Source: Verrucomicrobiota bacterium
Lineage (GTDB): Bacteria > Verrucomicrobiota > Verrucomicrobiia > Opitutales > Opitutaceae
NCBI GenBank assembly: GCA_019510185.1
Contig: JAEKKV010000011.1
Coordinates: forward strand, 248,001 to 312,000
Direction: 5' to 3'
Length of the DNA: 64,000 nucleotides
A program made the translations under genes and the position numbers. This document shows, piece after piece, positions 1 through 8,222 of the stretch; within the stretch, counting starts at the first letter, position 1; every line of letters starts with the position of its first letter. A model generated the notes under the pieces. That model was not told the origin of the DNA and searched no databases. It saw only the letters and a program-made list of their open reading frames with translations.

Positions 1-37
1 GACCGACGTAGCCGGATCCTCCGAGAAGATAGATCAT
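1..37 (-). CDS. NAD-dependent epimerase/dehydratase, N-terminal fragment (runs off the window)
   Basis: Reading leftwards from an ATG at 37, the first twelve codons give MIYLLGGSGYVG, the start of a Rossmann fold with the GGxGYVG dinucleotide-binding loop typical of sugar-nucleotide epimerases and dehydratases of the extended SDR family. Only these residues lie in the window, so substrate and length are unknown. The gene diverges from the TolC gene starting at 254; the 216 bases between them should hold both promoters, but I see no clear -35/-10 pair there. Confidence 0.6.
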   Translation of the reverse strand, partial: MIYLLGGSGYVG

Positions 38-253
38 GGAAGCAGTGGAGCGAAAGCGATGGACTTGGCTGGCGGCGACGGAATGACAGCGCGAGACATT
101 TGCGTGAGTGCAAATAGTATTGGCAGGGCCGTCGACAGCTTTTTGCCCGAAAGAGTCCGGCTTTTTCAGCGGGACGGTTCCTTTTGCGTCCGGGCTCACT
201 TGGATATTGCCAATGCAATCTTCTGGCTGCCGTTATCATGCTTTAACCTCCTT

Positions 254-1618
254 ATGTCTCGTCTGCTGCGCTTCTCTTTTTTGGCGACCTTGATCAGTGG
301 CTTGTCCGTGGTGTCGTCGGGGGCGACGGACTCATCGCCGACGGTCGAGACGGAAACCGCGCTTTTGATGATGCCCGAGACTTTGATCGAAGGCCTGCAG
401 CCGTTGACGGCGGCGGCGCTGGAGTCTTCTCCGCGCGTGATCCATGCGCGACTGGACGTGCTCGCGGCCGAAGCGCGGGAGGAGGAGACCCGGAGCGTCA
501 CCCGTCCGCGCGTGGACGTTTTCCTCGATGCCGCGGCCCGGGAAAATGCGACCACCTCCAGCGGGTCTTTCCAGACTTACTACAACGTGGCGGCCGAGCA
601 GCCGCTGTGGCACTGGAACGCCCTCGATAACCAGAAGCGTCTGGCGAAAATCCAACGGCAGCTGGCGGAGAACGACGGCGAGGAGGCCCGGCGTTCGCTG
701 GTGGTTGAAATCCGCCAGCGTTATCTCGATTTGATCATGCAAAAATTGCAGATGGGCGAGATCGACGCCGCTTATGCGCGCCAGAACAGCCATCTCGGCG
801 TGAGCAGGGAACAAGCGGCACGGGGAGAACTCTCAGCTGACGTGGTTGCAACCGAGCAGCTGGATCTGAGGACGACGGAAGTGGCCCGCGACCGCCGGCG
901 CACGGCCTTTCAGCGCAGCCTGCGGGAGTTTGCCGTGCTCAACGGACTCGCCTCTTTTTCGGCCGAGGCGCTGCCGGATGGAATTCCCGGCGTGCCGGCG
1001 AATGCCGTGGCGCTTTTCAATCCCGCGCCGCCTGCGCCACCCGCGGCGGGTCGCGTGCCTGCGGCGCTCGCCCGGGCGGAGGGTGAGCTGGCCTCGGCGC
1101 GGCTTAACCAGGAAATCACACGGGTGCGGATGCGTCCGATGGTGAACCTGGCTGCGGGCGCCAATCAGGACCAGACGAGCGGCGCCGACCAGACCGCCGT
1201 TGTCTCCTACTTTGCCGGTTTGCGCGTGCGTTGGGATATTTTCGACGGCTTTGCCACGCGGGCCGCCGTGAAACAGGCGCGAGTCGCCGTGCGCCAGAGC
1301 GAAAAGACCCTCGTGGACGCCCGCGTTGCGCTGGCCAACCAGCTGGCCGACGGCGTGACGGACGTCCTGCTCGCCGCCAGGGAACTCCAGATCGCGGAGG
1401 ATCGCTTTGCCCTTACGCTCAACCGCCAGCGCGTTGACCAGGACCTGTGGAAATCGGGCCAGCTGGCCGACTCGGAGTGGCGGTTGCGCCAGGCCGCCGC
1501 GGTAGGCGAGCGCACCAATCTCTTCCGGCTGCGCGGTCAGTTGATGCTGCAGTTGGCCGAGCAGGAACTGTTGCGCCAGCGAGCGACCAAGCCGTCCAAC
1601 GAAATTCCCTTCCCGTGA
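254..1618 (+). CDS. TolC-family outer membrane efflux protein
   Basis: A 454-residue outer-membrane channel subunit of the TolC/OEP family, expected to form the exit duct of a tripartite exporter. I chose the ATG at 254 over an in-frame ATG at 59 because it opens a signal peptide (MSRLLRFSFLATLISGLSVV, then Ala-rich); the upstream extension looks unstructured. The two internal repeats of long helices with Ala/Leu/Arg/Glu-rich coiled coils are visible (around residues 40-200 and 270-430), with a GLRVRWDIFDG strand typical of the family. Its stop overlaps the GTG of the adaptor gene, so it is first in a four-gene export operon. Confidence 0.9.
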   Translation: MSRLLRFSFLATLISGLSVVSSGATDSSPTVETETALLMMPETLIEGLQPLTAAALESSPRVIHARLDVLAAEAREEETRSVTRPRVDVFLDAAARENATTSSGSFQTYYNVAAEQPLWHWNALDNQKRLAKIQRQLAENDGEEARRSLVVEIRQRYLDLIMQKLQMGEIDAAYARQNSHLGVSREQAARGELSADVVATEQLDLRTTEVARDRRRTAFQRSLREFAVLNGLASFSAEALPDGIPGVPANAVALFNPAPPAPPAAGRVPAALARAEGELASARLNQEITRVRMRPMVNLAAGANQDQTSGADQTAVVSYFAGLRVRWDIFDGFATRAAVKQARVAVRQSEKTLVDARVALANQLADGVTDVLLAARELQIAEDRFALTLNRQRVDQDLWKSGQLADSEWRLRQAAAVGERTNLFRLRGQLMLQLAEQELLRQRATKPSNEIPFP

Positions 1619-2724
1619 AATCCCGCCGCTTCGTTTATTGGGGCCTTGCCGCGCTCCTGGCTGCCGGAGGTCTGGTGCTCGCCTTCAGGCTCATTCAGCC
1701 GCGGGTCGCCGTGGCCGTCGTCAAACGCGGTCTGGCACTCAACGCCATGCCCGCCACGGTGGCGGTGCGCGCCGACTACACGATGGATCTGCGCAGCGAG
1801 GCCGGCGGCCGCGTGCAGGCCACCGCGCTCCGGCTCGGCGCCGGCGTGAAGGCGGGCGAAACACTCCTCCAGATCGACGACACCGATCTCAAGCTCGATC
1901 TGGAACGGGCCACCAACGATTACAACGCCGCCGTGCGCCGCCATGAAATCGGCTCGGCCACCAAGCTCGACCTTGAGACCGCCCGTGCTGACCTCGCCAA
2001 CTTCACCAAGCTGTCCGAGGCCGGCCAATATCCCGCCGCCGAACTCGACAAGCGCAAACGCGAGCTCAAGCAGCTGGAGCAAAAAATGGAAATCGAGCAG
2101 GTGAACGAGGACGCGCTCATCGCCAGTCTCGCCACCGACATCAAGACGCGGAAGCGCCAGATCGAAAAGGCCCGCGTGGTTTCCCCCATCGACGCGGCGG
2201 TGGTCACCGTCTCCGCGCATGTGGGCGACCTGATCGCCGCCGGCGCTCCTCTCGCCACCCTCCTGGCCCGGGAGCGCGTGGTCGAGGCCCGCGTCAGCGA
2301 GGAAAACTTTGCGGGCGTCGCCGTGGGCCAGCCGGCCATCGTGCGGTTTTTGAGCTACGGATCAGAACAATTTTCCGGTCGGGTGACGCGGGTGCTGCCC
2401 TCTGCCGACCCGCTGACCCAGCGCTACACCGTCATTCTCGAAGTGAATATTCCGCCCGAGCGTCTGGTCCCCGGCTTGAGCGGCGAGGCGAGCATCATCA
2501 TCGGCGAACACCCCGGCGTGCTGATTATCCCCCGCCGCGCGCTGCTGGGCGATTACGTGCTCGTGGTCGAGAAAGGCCGCGTGCAACAGCGCCGCGTGCA
2601 GCGCGGTTACGAAAGCCTTAACGAGGTCGAAATCACCCAGGGGCTGAAGGAAGGCGAACGCGTCATCACCGACAACCTCGAGGCGTACCGTCAGGGCGAC
2701 GCCGTGCGCGCGGACAAATCCTGA
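1615..2724 (+). CDS. HlyD/RND-type periplasmic adaptor subunit
   Basis: A membrane fusion protein of 369 residues linking the inner-membrane ABC transporter to the TolC channel. It has one N-terminal membrane anchor (about residues 6-25), a lipoyl-like half-motif around the first beta domain (LRSEAGGRVQATALRLGAGVK, with VKAGETLLQIDD following), a coiled-coil hairpin rich in Lys/Glu (about 100-185), the returning half-motif with VVSPIDAAVVTV, and a beta-barrel ending in GLKEGERVI. The GTG start at 1615 overlaps the TolC stop and directly precedes the anchor; a longer frame-open extension inside tolC lacks any adaptor features. Confidence 0.9.
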   Translation: MKSRRFVYWGLAALLAAGGLVLAFRLIQPRVAVAVVKRGLALNAMPATVAVRADYTMDLRSEAGGRVQATALRLGAGVKAGETLLQIDDTDLKLDLERATNDYNAAVRRHEIGSATKLDLETARADLANFTKLSEAGQYPAAELDKRKRELKQLEQKMEIEQVNEDALIASLATDIKTRKRQIEKARVVSPIDAAVVTVSAHVGDLIAAGAPLATLLARERVVEARVSEENFAGVAVGQPAIVRFLSYGSEQFSGRVTRVLPSADPLTQRYTVILEVNIPPERLVPGLSGEASIIIGEHPGVLIIPRRALLGDYVLVVEKGRVQQRRVQRGYESLNEVEITQGLKEGERVITDNLEAYRQGDAVRADKS

Positions 2725-2741
2725 GCCGCCGCCACTCCGCC

Positions 2742-3992
2742 ATGTCGCCGAATCTGCGCATTGCCCTGCGTTTCCTCACGGCGCGCAAACGGGCCATGTT
2801 CATGAGCCTTTTCGGCATCATGTTCGGCGTCGGATTTTTTATCGTCACGCAGGCGCAGACCAGCGGCTTCGAATCATTTTTCATCAAGACTATCCTCGGC
2901 ACCAACGGAGCGCTCCGGATCGAAGATCGCATGCAGGCGACGATGTTTCCAATGGAGGCGGACGGTGCCGCCGGCGGATCCGATTTCCTCATCGCGGGGG
3001 AGGGCGGCCGGAAGATCATCCCCGGCATTGAGGATCCCTTCCGCATCAGCGAGGCGGTGCGGCGGTTCAAAAACGTCTCCGGTGTGTCCATCGTCCTTCA
3101 GGGCACGGTCAATCTCTCGACCAACGTCAGCGGCGATTCCGTCCGCGTGCAGGGCGTGAACATCGACGACCATCTCGCCGTCTCCGACCTCGCCTCGCAA
3201 ATTGTGCAGGGCGACCTGGCCGATTACCGGCTCACCCCGGCCGGCGCGCTGGTCGGCAGCGTGCTTGCCTCCCGCCAGAATCTCCACCCGGGCGACACCT
3301 TCACGCTGGAGTGGAACGGCGAGGCCCGCCGCTACCGCGTCAGCGCCGTCTACGAGACCGGCGTGAGCGACATCGACCGGGTACGCGTTTACATCCACCT
3401 GGCCGAGGCGCGCTCGCTTCTGCAAAAACCCACCGGCGCCACGTTCATTCAGGTCAACCTCTTCGATCACGAACGCGCGCCCGAGGACGCCGTTCGCATC
3501 CAGGAGGTCATCGGCCACACTGTCGCGCCCTGGCAGCGCCGTGAAAAAACCTGGCTCGATGTCTTTCGGGCGCTGCGCTTTTCCTCCGCCCTCACCGTCT
3601 CCACCATCATCCTCATCTCCGGCCTGGCCATGTTCAACACCCTCGCGATGGTCGTGATGGAGAAGACCAAGGACATCGCCATTCTCCGCTCCATGGGCTA
3701 CACCCGCCGTGACATTGCCCGCGTCTTCATCTGGCAGGGCGCGATCGTCCTCGCCGCCGGCGCCATCCTGGGCTGCGTTTTCGGCGCGGTCGCCACCTAT
3801 GGCGTGTCCAAGCTACCGATACGGATTCGCGGAATCTTTTCGACCGACTCCTTCGTGGTCGCCTGGTCTCCCTGGCATTATGTCGCGGCGGTGACCATCG
3901 CCGCCGTCGTGGTCATGGCGGCCAGCCTCATCCCGGCGCGGCGCGCGGCGCGCCTGGAGCCCGGCGACGTCATCCGGGGGACCGCCCTATGA
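2742..3992 (+). CDS. FtsX-type ABC transporter permease (MacB/LolC-like)
   Basis: A 416-residue inner-membrane permease. The N-terminal helix (about 20-40, MFMSLFGIMFGVGFFIV) is followed by a large periplasmic domain (about 45-275) and three C-terminal helices (about 280-400), the FtsX/MacB/LolCE topology. The cytoplasmic ILRSMGYTRRDIARVF segment between helices 2 and 3 is the coupling region that contacts the ATPase. It lies 17 bases after the adaptor gene and overlaps the ATPase gene by four bases. Such transporters use ATP-driven periplasmic movement rather than a membrane channel; exported substrate (peptide, lipid or antibiotic) cannot be told. Confidence 0.88.
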   Translation: MSPNLRIALRFLTARKRAMFMSLFGIMFGVGFFIVTQAQTSGFESFFIKTILGTNGALRIEDRMQATMFPMEADGAAGGSDFLIAGEGGRKIIPGIEDPFRISEAVRRFKNVSGVSIVLQGTVNLSTNVSGDSVRVQGVNIDDHLAVSDLASQIVQGDLADYRLTPAGALVGSVLASRQNLHPGDTFTLEWNGEARRYRVSAVYETGVSDIDRVRVYIHLAEARSLLQKPTGATFIQVNLFDHERAPEDAVRIQEVIGHTVAPWQRREKTWLDVFRALRFSSALTVSTIILISGLAMFNTLAMVVMEKTKDIAILRSMGYTRRDIARVFIWQGAIVLAAGAILGCVFGAVATYGVSKLPIRIRGIFSTDSFVVAWSPWHYVAAVTIAAVVVMAASLIPARRAARLEPGDVIRGTAL

Positions 3993-4672
3993 CGGCCGCC
4001 GGCCCGGTTCTTCGTTGCGCCGGTTTGCACCGCTACCTCGGCCACGGCGCGGGCCGCGTGCATGTGCTCCGCGGCGTCTCCTTCGAGGCGGAGCGCGGTT
4101 GTGTTCATGCCATCGTCGGCCCCTCCGGCTGCGGAAAATCCACGCTCCTTTACCAACTCGGTCTGCTCGACCGCCCCGATGACGGCCAGATCTGGATCAA
4201 CGGAGAAACCATTTCGAATTCCAGCGATGCGCTGCGCACCGCCGCGCGCGGGCGACATCTCGGCTTCGTCTTTCAATTTCATTTTCTTCTCCTGGAGTTC
4301 ACCGCGCTGGAGAATGTCATGATGCCCATGCGTAAGTTCGGCCGGCTCGACGAGGCGGGCATGGCGACGCGCGCCCGGCGCCTCCTCGATGAAGTCGGTT
4401 TGGGCGACAAGACCCACCGCCTCGGGACCGAGCTTTCCGGCGGCGAGCAGCAGCGCGTGGCGGTGGCGCGCGCCCTCGCCAATGAACCGGCCGTCATTTT
4501 GGCCGACGAGCCCACCGGCAATCTTGACCAGAGCAATTCCGCGATGGTTTTCGATTTGCTGGCCCGGCTCGCCCGAGAAAACGGCCAGGCCGTCGTGTTG
4601 GTGACGCACAACCCCGAGATTGCGCGTCGCAGCGATCGCGTCCTGGCGATGCGCGATGGCGTGTTCGTCTGA
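3989..4672 (+). CDS. ABC transporter ATPase, LolD/MacB type
   Basis: The 227-residue ATPase partner of the FtsX-type permease. It has a full set of motifs: Walker A GPSGCGKST (about 42-50), Q-loop VFQFHFLLLEFTALENVMMP, signature LSGGEQQR, Walker B VILADEPTGNLD, and H-loop VTHNPEIA. The ALENVMMP and EPTGNLD stretches are characteristic of the LolD/MacB/FtsE family. Translation is coupled to the permease by a four-base ATGA overlap. With the two upstream genes this makes a complete MacAB-TolC-like exporter. Confidence 0.95.
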   Translation: MTAAGPVLRCAGLHRYLGHGAGRVHVLRGVSFEAERGCVHAIVGPSGCGKSTLLYQLGLLDRPDDGQIWINGETISNSSDALRTAARGRHLGFVFQFHFLLLEFTALENVMMPMRKFGRLDEAGMATRARRLLDEVGLGDKTHRLGTELSGGEQQRVAVARALANEPAVILADEPTGNLDQSNSAMVFDLLARLARENGQAVVLVTHNPEIARRSDRVLAMRDGVFV

Positions 4673-4675
4673 GCC

Positions 4676-6025
4676 ATGAGCCCGGCCGCCATACGCGCCG
4701 CCTGGCGTTCGCTGAGCCGGAAGGCCAGGGCGGTCGTGGCGATTTGCGGGGTGGTCGCGGTGATTTTGTTTGCGCCGCAGCTGGCGGAAATTCCGCAGCG
4801 CAGTGCCCTGCGTGGATCGGACAATACGTTCAATTATCTCTGGCTGCGGTCGCTCATGGTGGGCGGCGACTGGGATTTTCGCGATGACCTCGCGGTGTGC
4901 GACACGCTCACGCCCGAATACCGTGAAGCTTCGCTGGCGTTGCCGCTGACGCCGGCGGGTCGCTTGCCCAACAAATATGGCATTGGCTGGGCGTTGGTGA
5001 GTCTTCCGTTTTATCTGGTGGCCGATGGTGTGGTCGCGACCGGCCGGGTGCTCGGCGTGTGGACGCTGGCGCGTGATGGTTATAATCCGGTTTACCAAAT
5101 CTCCCTGCAGACCGGACATTTCCTGCTCGCCGGGGTGGCGCTCGCACTGGCCTACCGTGTCATCCGCCGCTGGTGTGCGCGGGAGCCAGCGGTGATGGGC
5201 GTGGCGTTGATCTGGGCGGCCAGTCCGTTGCTTTATTATCAGACGAGCAATCTTAGCATGAGTCATGGCGTGGCATTTTTTGCGATCACGCTCTGTCTTT
5301 ACGGCTTGGTACGCGCGGAGGAGTCGTTCGACGCAACCTGGCCTTGGTGGCTGGCGGGCATGGGATTGGGGCTGGCGGTGATCACGCGTTTTCAAACCGC
5401 GGTCTATGGCCTGATTCCGCTCTGGGTGCTGGTGGATTTTGCGCGAAAATCGCGCGATGCGATGGCGGTCGGGCGGGCGACGCTGGGCTTGGTGGCGGGG
5501 GCAGCGCCATTGATCGCGTTGCAATTATTCGCGTGGAAAATCGTCTATGGCTCGTGGTTGGTGTTCAGTTACGGCGCGGATGGCGAAAGGTTCGCTTGGT
5601 TGCATCCGGAGGTGGTGCGGGTGCTTTTCTCGCCCAATCACGGATTGTTTTATTGGCATCCGTTGCTGGCGGCAGGCGCGGCCGGGCTCGCAATCCTGGC
5701 CTGGCACAAACGCGGTTTGGCCCTGGCTGGCGGCGTGGCGTTTGTGGCGATGATTTTCGTCAACGCGGCTTGGTGGTGCTGGTGGTTTGGCGCCTCCTTT
5801 GGCGGACGGGCATTTGACGGGGCATTTTTGTTTTTGATGGCGGGATGGGCGTATCTCTACGGGCGCCTGCCTGCCCGATGGAGCCGGATGCTCTTTGCCG
5901 GGAGTGTCGCGCTGGCGGGATGGAATTGTCTCCTGCTCGTGCTTTACCGTTTGGCGGTGATTCCGCGCAACGGTCCCGTTTCCTACGAAGAAATGGCGCA
6001 CGCCCTGCCATTGCTCTTCCGCTGA
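4676..6025 (+). CDS. Multi-pass membrane protein, possible GT-C fold glycosyltransferase
   Basis: A 449-residue protein with about ten hydrophobic helices. A charged loop after the first helix (about residues 35-80, with GSDNTFNYLW and DWDFRDDL) and the alternation of Trp/Phe-rich helices resemble GT-C membrane glycosyltransferases (PMT/ArnT-like), but I see no diagnostic catalytic motif, so this is an inference. It starts three bases after the ABC ATPase stop and may be cotranscribed with the exporter. A long inverted repeat begins 18 bases after its stop and could end its transcript. Base composition is somewhat less GC-rich than the preceding operon. Confidence 0.6.
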   Translation: MSPAAIRAAWRSLSRKARAVVAICGVVAVILFAPQLAEIPQRSALRGSDNTFNYLWLRSLMVGGDWDFRDDLAVCDTLTPEYREASLALPLTPAGRLPNKYGIGWALVSLPFYLVADGVVATGRVLGVWTLARDGYNPVYQISLQTGHFLLAGVALALAYRVIRRWCAREPAVMGVALIWAASPLLYYQTSNLSMSHGVAFFAITLCLYGLVRAEESFDATWPWWLAGMGLGLAVITRFQTAVYGLIPLWVLVDFARKSRDAMAVGRATLGLVAGAAPLIALQLFAWKIVYGSWLVFSYGADGERFAWLHPEVVRVLFSPNHGLFYWHPLLAAGAAGLAILAWHKRGLALAGGVAFVAMIFVNAAWWCWWFGASFGGRAFDGAFLFLMAGWAYLYGRLPARWSRMLFAGSVALAGWNCLLLVLYRLAVIPRNGPVSYEEMAHALPLLFR

Positions 6026-6043
6026 CTGAGCGGACCGACCGAG

Positions 6044-6126
6044 CCGCCATCCCGGGCGACTTCACCAACCGAATCTGTGCAACAATTGTTGCACAGATTC
6101 GGTTGGTGAGGATTTGGGGATGGCGG
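6044..6126. repeat. 83-bp inverted repeat with a perfect 48-bp palindrome at its centre
   Basis: Positions 6062-6109 form a perfect 48-bp palindrome (24-bp arms, no loop) centred on TGCAACAATTGTTGCA at 6078-6093. Outside it, CCGCCATCCC at 6044-6053 pairs exactly with GGGATGGCGG at 6117-6126 after short unpaired stretches of 8 and 7 bases. The unit ends 32 bases before the PaaX-family start codon. No T-run follows on either strand, so it is not a standard intrinsic terminator, although the RNA hairpin would be very stable. An imperfect second copy sits just downstream of the same gene. Confidence 0.9.
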
Positions 6127-6158
6127 GGCGCGGGATTGCGGTACTAGGCTGGTGAGAG

Positions 6159-6908
6159 ATGAGTCCGCGAGCGGAAGAGTTATTGTATGTGACGATGTGG
6201 GCCTCCGGTATTTTTGCGCTGCCTACTTACCGGCAATTTGAAGAATCGTTCGACGATTGGCTGCGGCGCGAGGGGTTGGAGCGTCGTTTTGTCGAGCTAA
6301 GGAAAAAAGGAATGCTCGAGAAGCCTGCGGCAGATGCATCCGCCGTGCGGCGAATCCATCGCCTAACCGAAAACGGTCGGATCGCGGTGCAGGGCGGGCG
6401 TGACCCGGAGGCGTGTTGGAAACGACCGTGGGATGGCCGGTGGCGAGTGGTGCTCTTTGACGTTCCCGCAAGTAAAACGGCGCTTCGCTATCAACTGTGG
6501 CGGTTCTTGCGCCTGCATCATTTTGGGTACTTGCAAAATAGCGTGTGGATCACTCCGGATCCGGTCGATGCGATGCGCGAGCGCATCGGCACGGAGAAGG
6601 CGAGGGTTGGCGCGCTGACTTTGCTGGAGGCCCGTCCCTGCGGCGGGGAGACGGATGCGGATATCGTGGCGGAGGCCTGGGATTTCCCCGCGATCAACCG
6701 CCTTTATCGGCAGCACCTGCTGGTGCTCGGTCAGATGCCCAAGATCAAGTCTGGCCTGACAGCCTGGCGGCAGTGGGTCGGCCGGGAACGCAAAGCCTGG
6801 CAGCAGGCGCTCAAGGCGGATCCGCTCCTTCCGGACGCCCTGCTCCCCGCCGGCTATTTGGGCAAACAGGCATGGGGAAAGCGCCGTCGATTGCTAGGAA
6901 CCGCGTAA
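6159..6908 (+). CDS. PaaX-family winged-helix protein with Cas2-like C-terminal domain
   Basis: A 249-residue protein. Residues 1-60 look like the PaaX winged helix (MSPRAEELLYVTMWASGIF onward) and about 90-160 like the PaaX C-terminal Cas2-like ferredoxin fold (RWRVVLFDVP, then LRYQLWRFLRLHHFGYLQNS and VWITPDP). E. coli PaaX is a phenylacetyl-CoA-responsive repressor, but no phenylacetate genes are present here. The start has a purine-rich GGTGAGAG just upstream. The gene stands alone between two palindromes sharing TGCAACAATTGTTGCA, which suggests autoregulation or that the palindromes and gene travel as a unit. The ligand is unknown. Confidence 0.8.
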   Translation: MSPRAEELLYVTMWASGIFALPTYRQFEESFDDWLRREGLERRFVELRKKGMLEKPAADASAVRRIHRLTENGRIAVQGGRDPEACWKRPWDGRWRVVLFDVPASKTALRYQLWRFLRLHHFGYLQNSVWITPDPVDAMRERIGTEKARVGALTLLEARPCGGETDADIVAEAWDFPAINRLYRQHLLVLGQMPKIKSGLTAWRQWVGRERKAWQQALKADPLLPDALLPAGYLGKQAWGKRRRLLGTA

Positions 6909-6939
6909 AAAATCTTCCGCAGTTGGTGGCCGTCAAAAA

Positions 6940-6987
6940 ACCTCAACAAAATATATGCAACAATTGTTGCATGAATTTGGTTGGTCG
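6940..6987. repeat. Imperfect second copy of the PaaX-associated palindrome
   Basis: The exact 16-base core TGCAACAATTGTTGCA recurs at 6956-6971, 48 bases after the PaaX-family stop. Its flanks match the upstream 48-bp palindrome at roughly 9-10 of 16 positions on each side, including a shared GGTTGGT on the right. A small palindrome GGGTCAGACCC follows at 7002-7012 and overlaps the stop codon of the next, oppositely oriented gene. The copy is too imperfect to be a good terminator hairpin. Confidence 0.8.
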
Positions 6988-7004
6988 AAAAATGGTGACG
7001 GGGG

Positions 7005-8222
7005 TCAGACCCTGAGAGGGCGGAGGGCGTGGTCGAGGCGCCGGAGGGCCTCGTCGATCTCGGCTTCGGTGTGTGCGGCGCCGATGAACCAGTTGTGGTG
7101 TGGGTGGAGAAAGACACCCTGCGCCACGGCGGCGGCGCACAGGCGCTGAGTACGCAGGAACGACGGGTCGTCAGCCACACGCACGTAGGGCATCGCGGGC
7201 GGCCCGCTCGCCACCAGCGGCAGGCCATGTTTCACGCCGAGCGCGAGAAAACCGTCGACAAATTTTTGACCGAGGCGGGCGAGCCGCGCCGGCACGTCGT
7301 CACGCGCGATGATTTTCAGGGTGGCAAGCGCCGCCGCCATGGGCGCGGGATCGTTCCAGTAGCTGCCGGTCAAAAACACACGGCTGGCGGCGGCCTGGTG
7401 GCCGGCACGACCGACGCAGGCGGAAATCGGGTGTCCGTTGGCGATGGCCTTGCAGTAGACGGCGAGATCGGGCTCGTAACCATAAACCGAATGCGAGCCA
7501 TCGACGGAAAGGCGGAAGCCGCAGCGCACGTCATCGAGGATGAGCAGCGCGCCGTGCTCACGACAGAGGCGGTTGGCCGCCGCCACGAATTCCGATGAGG
7601 GCAGTTGCGAATCGGCGTAGGCAGGATGGTGAAACGGCGTGAGCACGAGTCCGGCGACCCGGCCGCGGTGCCGCGTGAAGAGCGCTTCGAGCGCGGACAC
7701 GTCATTCCATGGGAAATCATGGATGTGTGCGCGATCCTCGGGAATGAGGCCGTGGAGGCCGGGCGTGCACCAAGCGTCCGCGCCGTGATAGGCACCGGCG
7801 ACTTTGAGAATTTTTGGCCGGCCGGTGACTTCGCGGGCAACCATCACGGCCCACGTGGTGAGATCCGAACCGTTCTTGGCGAACACGGCCCAATCGGCGA
7901 AGTCGATTCGCTCCACGAGGTATTCCGCGAGCTCCACCATAACCGGCGTGGGATGGTTAAAACACGCGCCGTGGTGTCGGGCGGCATCGGCGGCGGCCTC
8001 GACTTCGGGGTGGCAGTAGCCGAGTACGAGCGGACCGTAGCCCCCCATGAAATCGATGAATTCGTTGCCGTCTGCGTCGCGATAACGGCAGCCGTTGCCA
8101 TCGACCGCGTAATAGGGAAAGGCGCCCGGCACGGTGACGGCCGGCGTGGTGTGGCCGTAGATCCCGCCGGGGATCACGCGTGCGGCGCGGCGAAAGAGGG
8201 CGTGGGATTTTTCGAAATTCAC
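7005..8222 (-). CDS. Class III PLP-dependent aminotransferase (glutamate-1-semialdehyde aminomutase-like)
   Basis: A 405-residue fold-type I PLP enzyme of aminotransferase class III. It shows YRDADGNEFIDFMGGYGPLVLG near the N-terminus, NGSDLTTWAVMVAR (cofactor-phosphate region), ILDDVRCGF (Asp that contacts the pyridine nitrogen) and AVYCKAIANGHPISA, where the Lys is the expected Schiff-base residue. It resembles HemL but lies in a glycosyltransferase operon rather than with heme genes, so a specialised role on an amino-sugar or lipid head group is as likely as tetrapyrrole synthesis. It overlaps the upstream gene by four bases and ends inside the GGGTCAGACCC palindrome. Confidence 0.85.
   Translation of the reverse strand: MNFEKSHALFRRAARVIPGGIYGHTTPAVTVPGAFPYYAVDGNGCRYRDADGNEFIDFMGGYGPLVLGYCHPEVEAAADAARHHGACFNHPTPVMVELAEYLVERIDFADWAVFAKNGSDLTTWAVMVAREVTGRPKILKVAGAYHGADAWCTPGLHGLIPEDRAHIHDFPWNDVSALEALFTRHRGRVAGLVLTPFHHPAYADSQLPSSEFVAAANRLCREHGALLILDDVRCGFRLSVDGSHSVYGYEPDLAVYCKAIANGHPISACVGRAGHQAAASRVFLTGSYWNDPAPMAAALATLKIIARDDVPARLARLGQKFVDGFLALGVKHGLPLVASGPPAMPYVRVADDPSFLRTQRLCAAAVAQGVFLHPHHNWFIGAAHTEAEIDEALRRLDHALRPLRV

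Noticed and set aside
3878..5524. Minus-strand open frame of 548 codons
   Set aside because: Antisense to the ABC exporter genes and the following membrane protein, rich in Arg/His/Gln as expected of a shadow.
6159..6908. Reading the PaaX-family gene as a Cas2 adaptation protein
   Set aside because: The C-terminal fold is Cas2-like, but there is a PaaX winged helix in front, no cas1, and no repeat-spacer array in the window.
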